From Thermoflavifilum aggregans (lineage in GTDB: Bacteria; Bacteroidota; Bacteroidia; Chitinophagales; Chitinophagaceae): a stretch of DNA of 64,000 bases. The translations under genes and the position numbers were made by a program. Of the stretch, positions 63,820-64,000 are shown one piece after another; within the stretch, counting starts at the first letter, position 1; each line of letters starts with the position of its first letter. Location: NCBI RefSeq assembly GCF_002797735.1, contig NZ_PGFG01000001.1, positions 558,001 to 622,000 of the forward strand, read 5' to 3'. Under the pieces are notes generated by a model. It had not been told where the DNA came from. It saw nothing but the letters and a program-made list of their open reading frames with translations, and did no database searches.

Positions 63820-64000
63820 ATGGTGATAAGCCAATTCATATCTTCCCGGTTTGTGCCGTTGTATCCGCACCAGCAGGTGGCTGAGGCATTGGCCAGCATG
63901 CATAATCAGCATGTGCAGGAGCTACCTGTGGTGGCCGAAGATCATTTCACCTATCTGGGTATTGCCACTGAAGCACAGCTGAACGATTTTCCTCCGACCC
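63820..64000 (+). CDS. CBS-domain protein, cut by the window end
   Basis: The first 60 codons are present (ISSRFVPLYPHQQVAEALAS, then QELPVVAEDHFTYLGIATEA) and match the opening of a CBS domain, an adenosine-nucleotide-sensing module. The rest lies outside the window, so the full domain count and any partner enzyme domain are unknown. The ATG at 63820 follows the hydrolase after 64 bases. Confidence 0.65.
   Translation, partial: MVISQFISSRFVPLYPHQQVAEALASMHNQHVQELPVVAEDHFTYLGIATEAQLNDFPPT

Noticed and set aside
1-64000. CRISPR arrays, insertion sequences, prophage or integrative elements
   Set aside because: I saw no repeat-spacer array, no transposase, integrase or terminal repeats, and no phage structural genes in the window.

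Overview
The window looks like ordinary chromosome of a Bacteroidota bacterium, most likely of the Chitinophagaceae or a near relative. The evidence is the gene content: GldC, a TonB-dependent receptor with a carboxypeptidase-like N-terminal domain, DUF3127, PF13568-type outer-membrane barrels, a bacterial GH3-family enzyme, and probable DUF6048/DUF6452 and DUF5362 proteins. Many genes also carry the Bacteroidota -7 promoter element TAnnTTTG a short way upstream of the start. I see no insertion sequences, prophage, integrase, CRISPR array or conjugation genes, so this reads as core genome with a few accessory patches. GC content was judged by eye only.

Layout. 0-9 kb: two pseudouridine synthases, a 1-Cys-type peroxiredoxin, a WYL regulator with a small divergent gene, carB, lspA, csaA and sucD. 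9-14 kb: fabG, a GH3 enzyme and lptB on the minus strand, then metF and an outer-membrane barrel. 14-21 kb: a periplasmic thioredoxin-like protein, rlmD, two tandem rhomboid proteases and two tandem membrane-anchored endonuclease/exonuclease/phosphatase proteins. 21-30 kb: cysS, an M28 glutaminyl-cyclase-like protein, mgsA, an Nfu-type Fe-S protein, pnuC, a two-component system, scpB and atpG. 30-34 kb: a TonB-dependent receptor behind a small His/Cys-rich gene, and a thiolase. 34-39.5 kb: pyrD, then a tight four-gene set of porin, Rieske lipoprotein, imelysin-like lipoprotein and dihaem oxidoreductase. 39.5-46.5 kb: aspS, rarA, a haem-c lipoprotein, a group III truncated haemoglobin, an M28 peptidase, a GH19-type chitinase/lysozyme and an ElaA-type acetyltransferase. 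46.5-53.7 kb: a membrane protein, a pair of unknown exported proteins, uvrA, tRNA-Ser(GCU), dnaA and a DUF3127 protein ending in an SSB-like acidic tip. 54-64 kb: an ABC exporter, an acyl-CoA dehydrogenase, a cluster of hydrolase and two glycosyltransferases, gldC, a YqeY-like protein, a CvpA-like protein, an alpha/beta hydrolase and a CBS-domain gene cut by the window end.

The most promising accessory locus is 35258-39447. A porin, a Tat-type Rieske lipoprotein, an imelysin-like lipoprotein and a dihaem lipoprotein are spaced by 12-26 bases, which suggests one operon for redox handling of iron or another metal in the envelope. Second-tier leads are the small His/Cys-rich gene ahead of the TonB receptor, the haem-c lipoprotein beside a truncated haemoglobin, the SSB-like tail on DUF3127, and the hydrolase-GT2-GT cluster.
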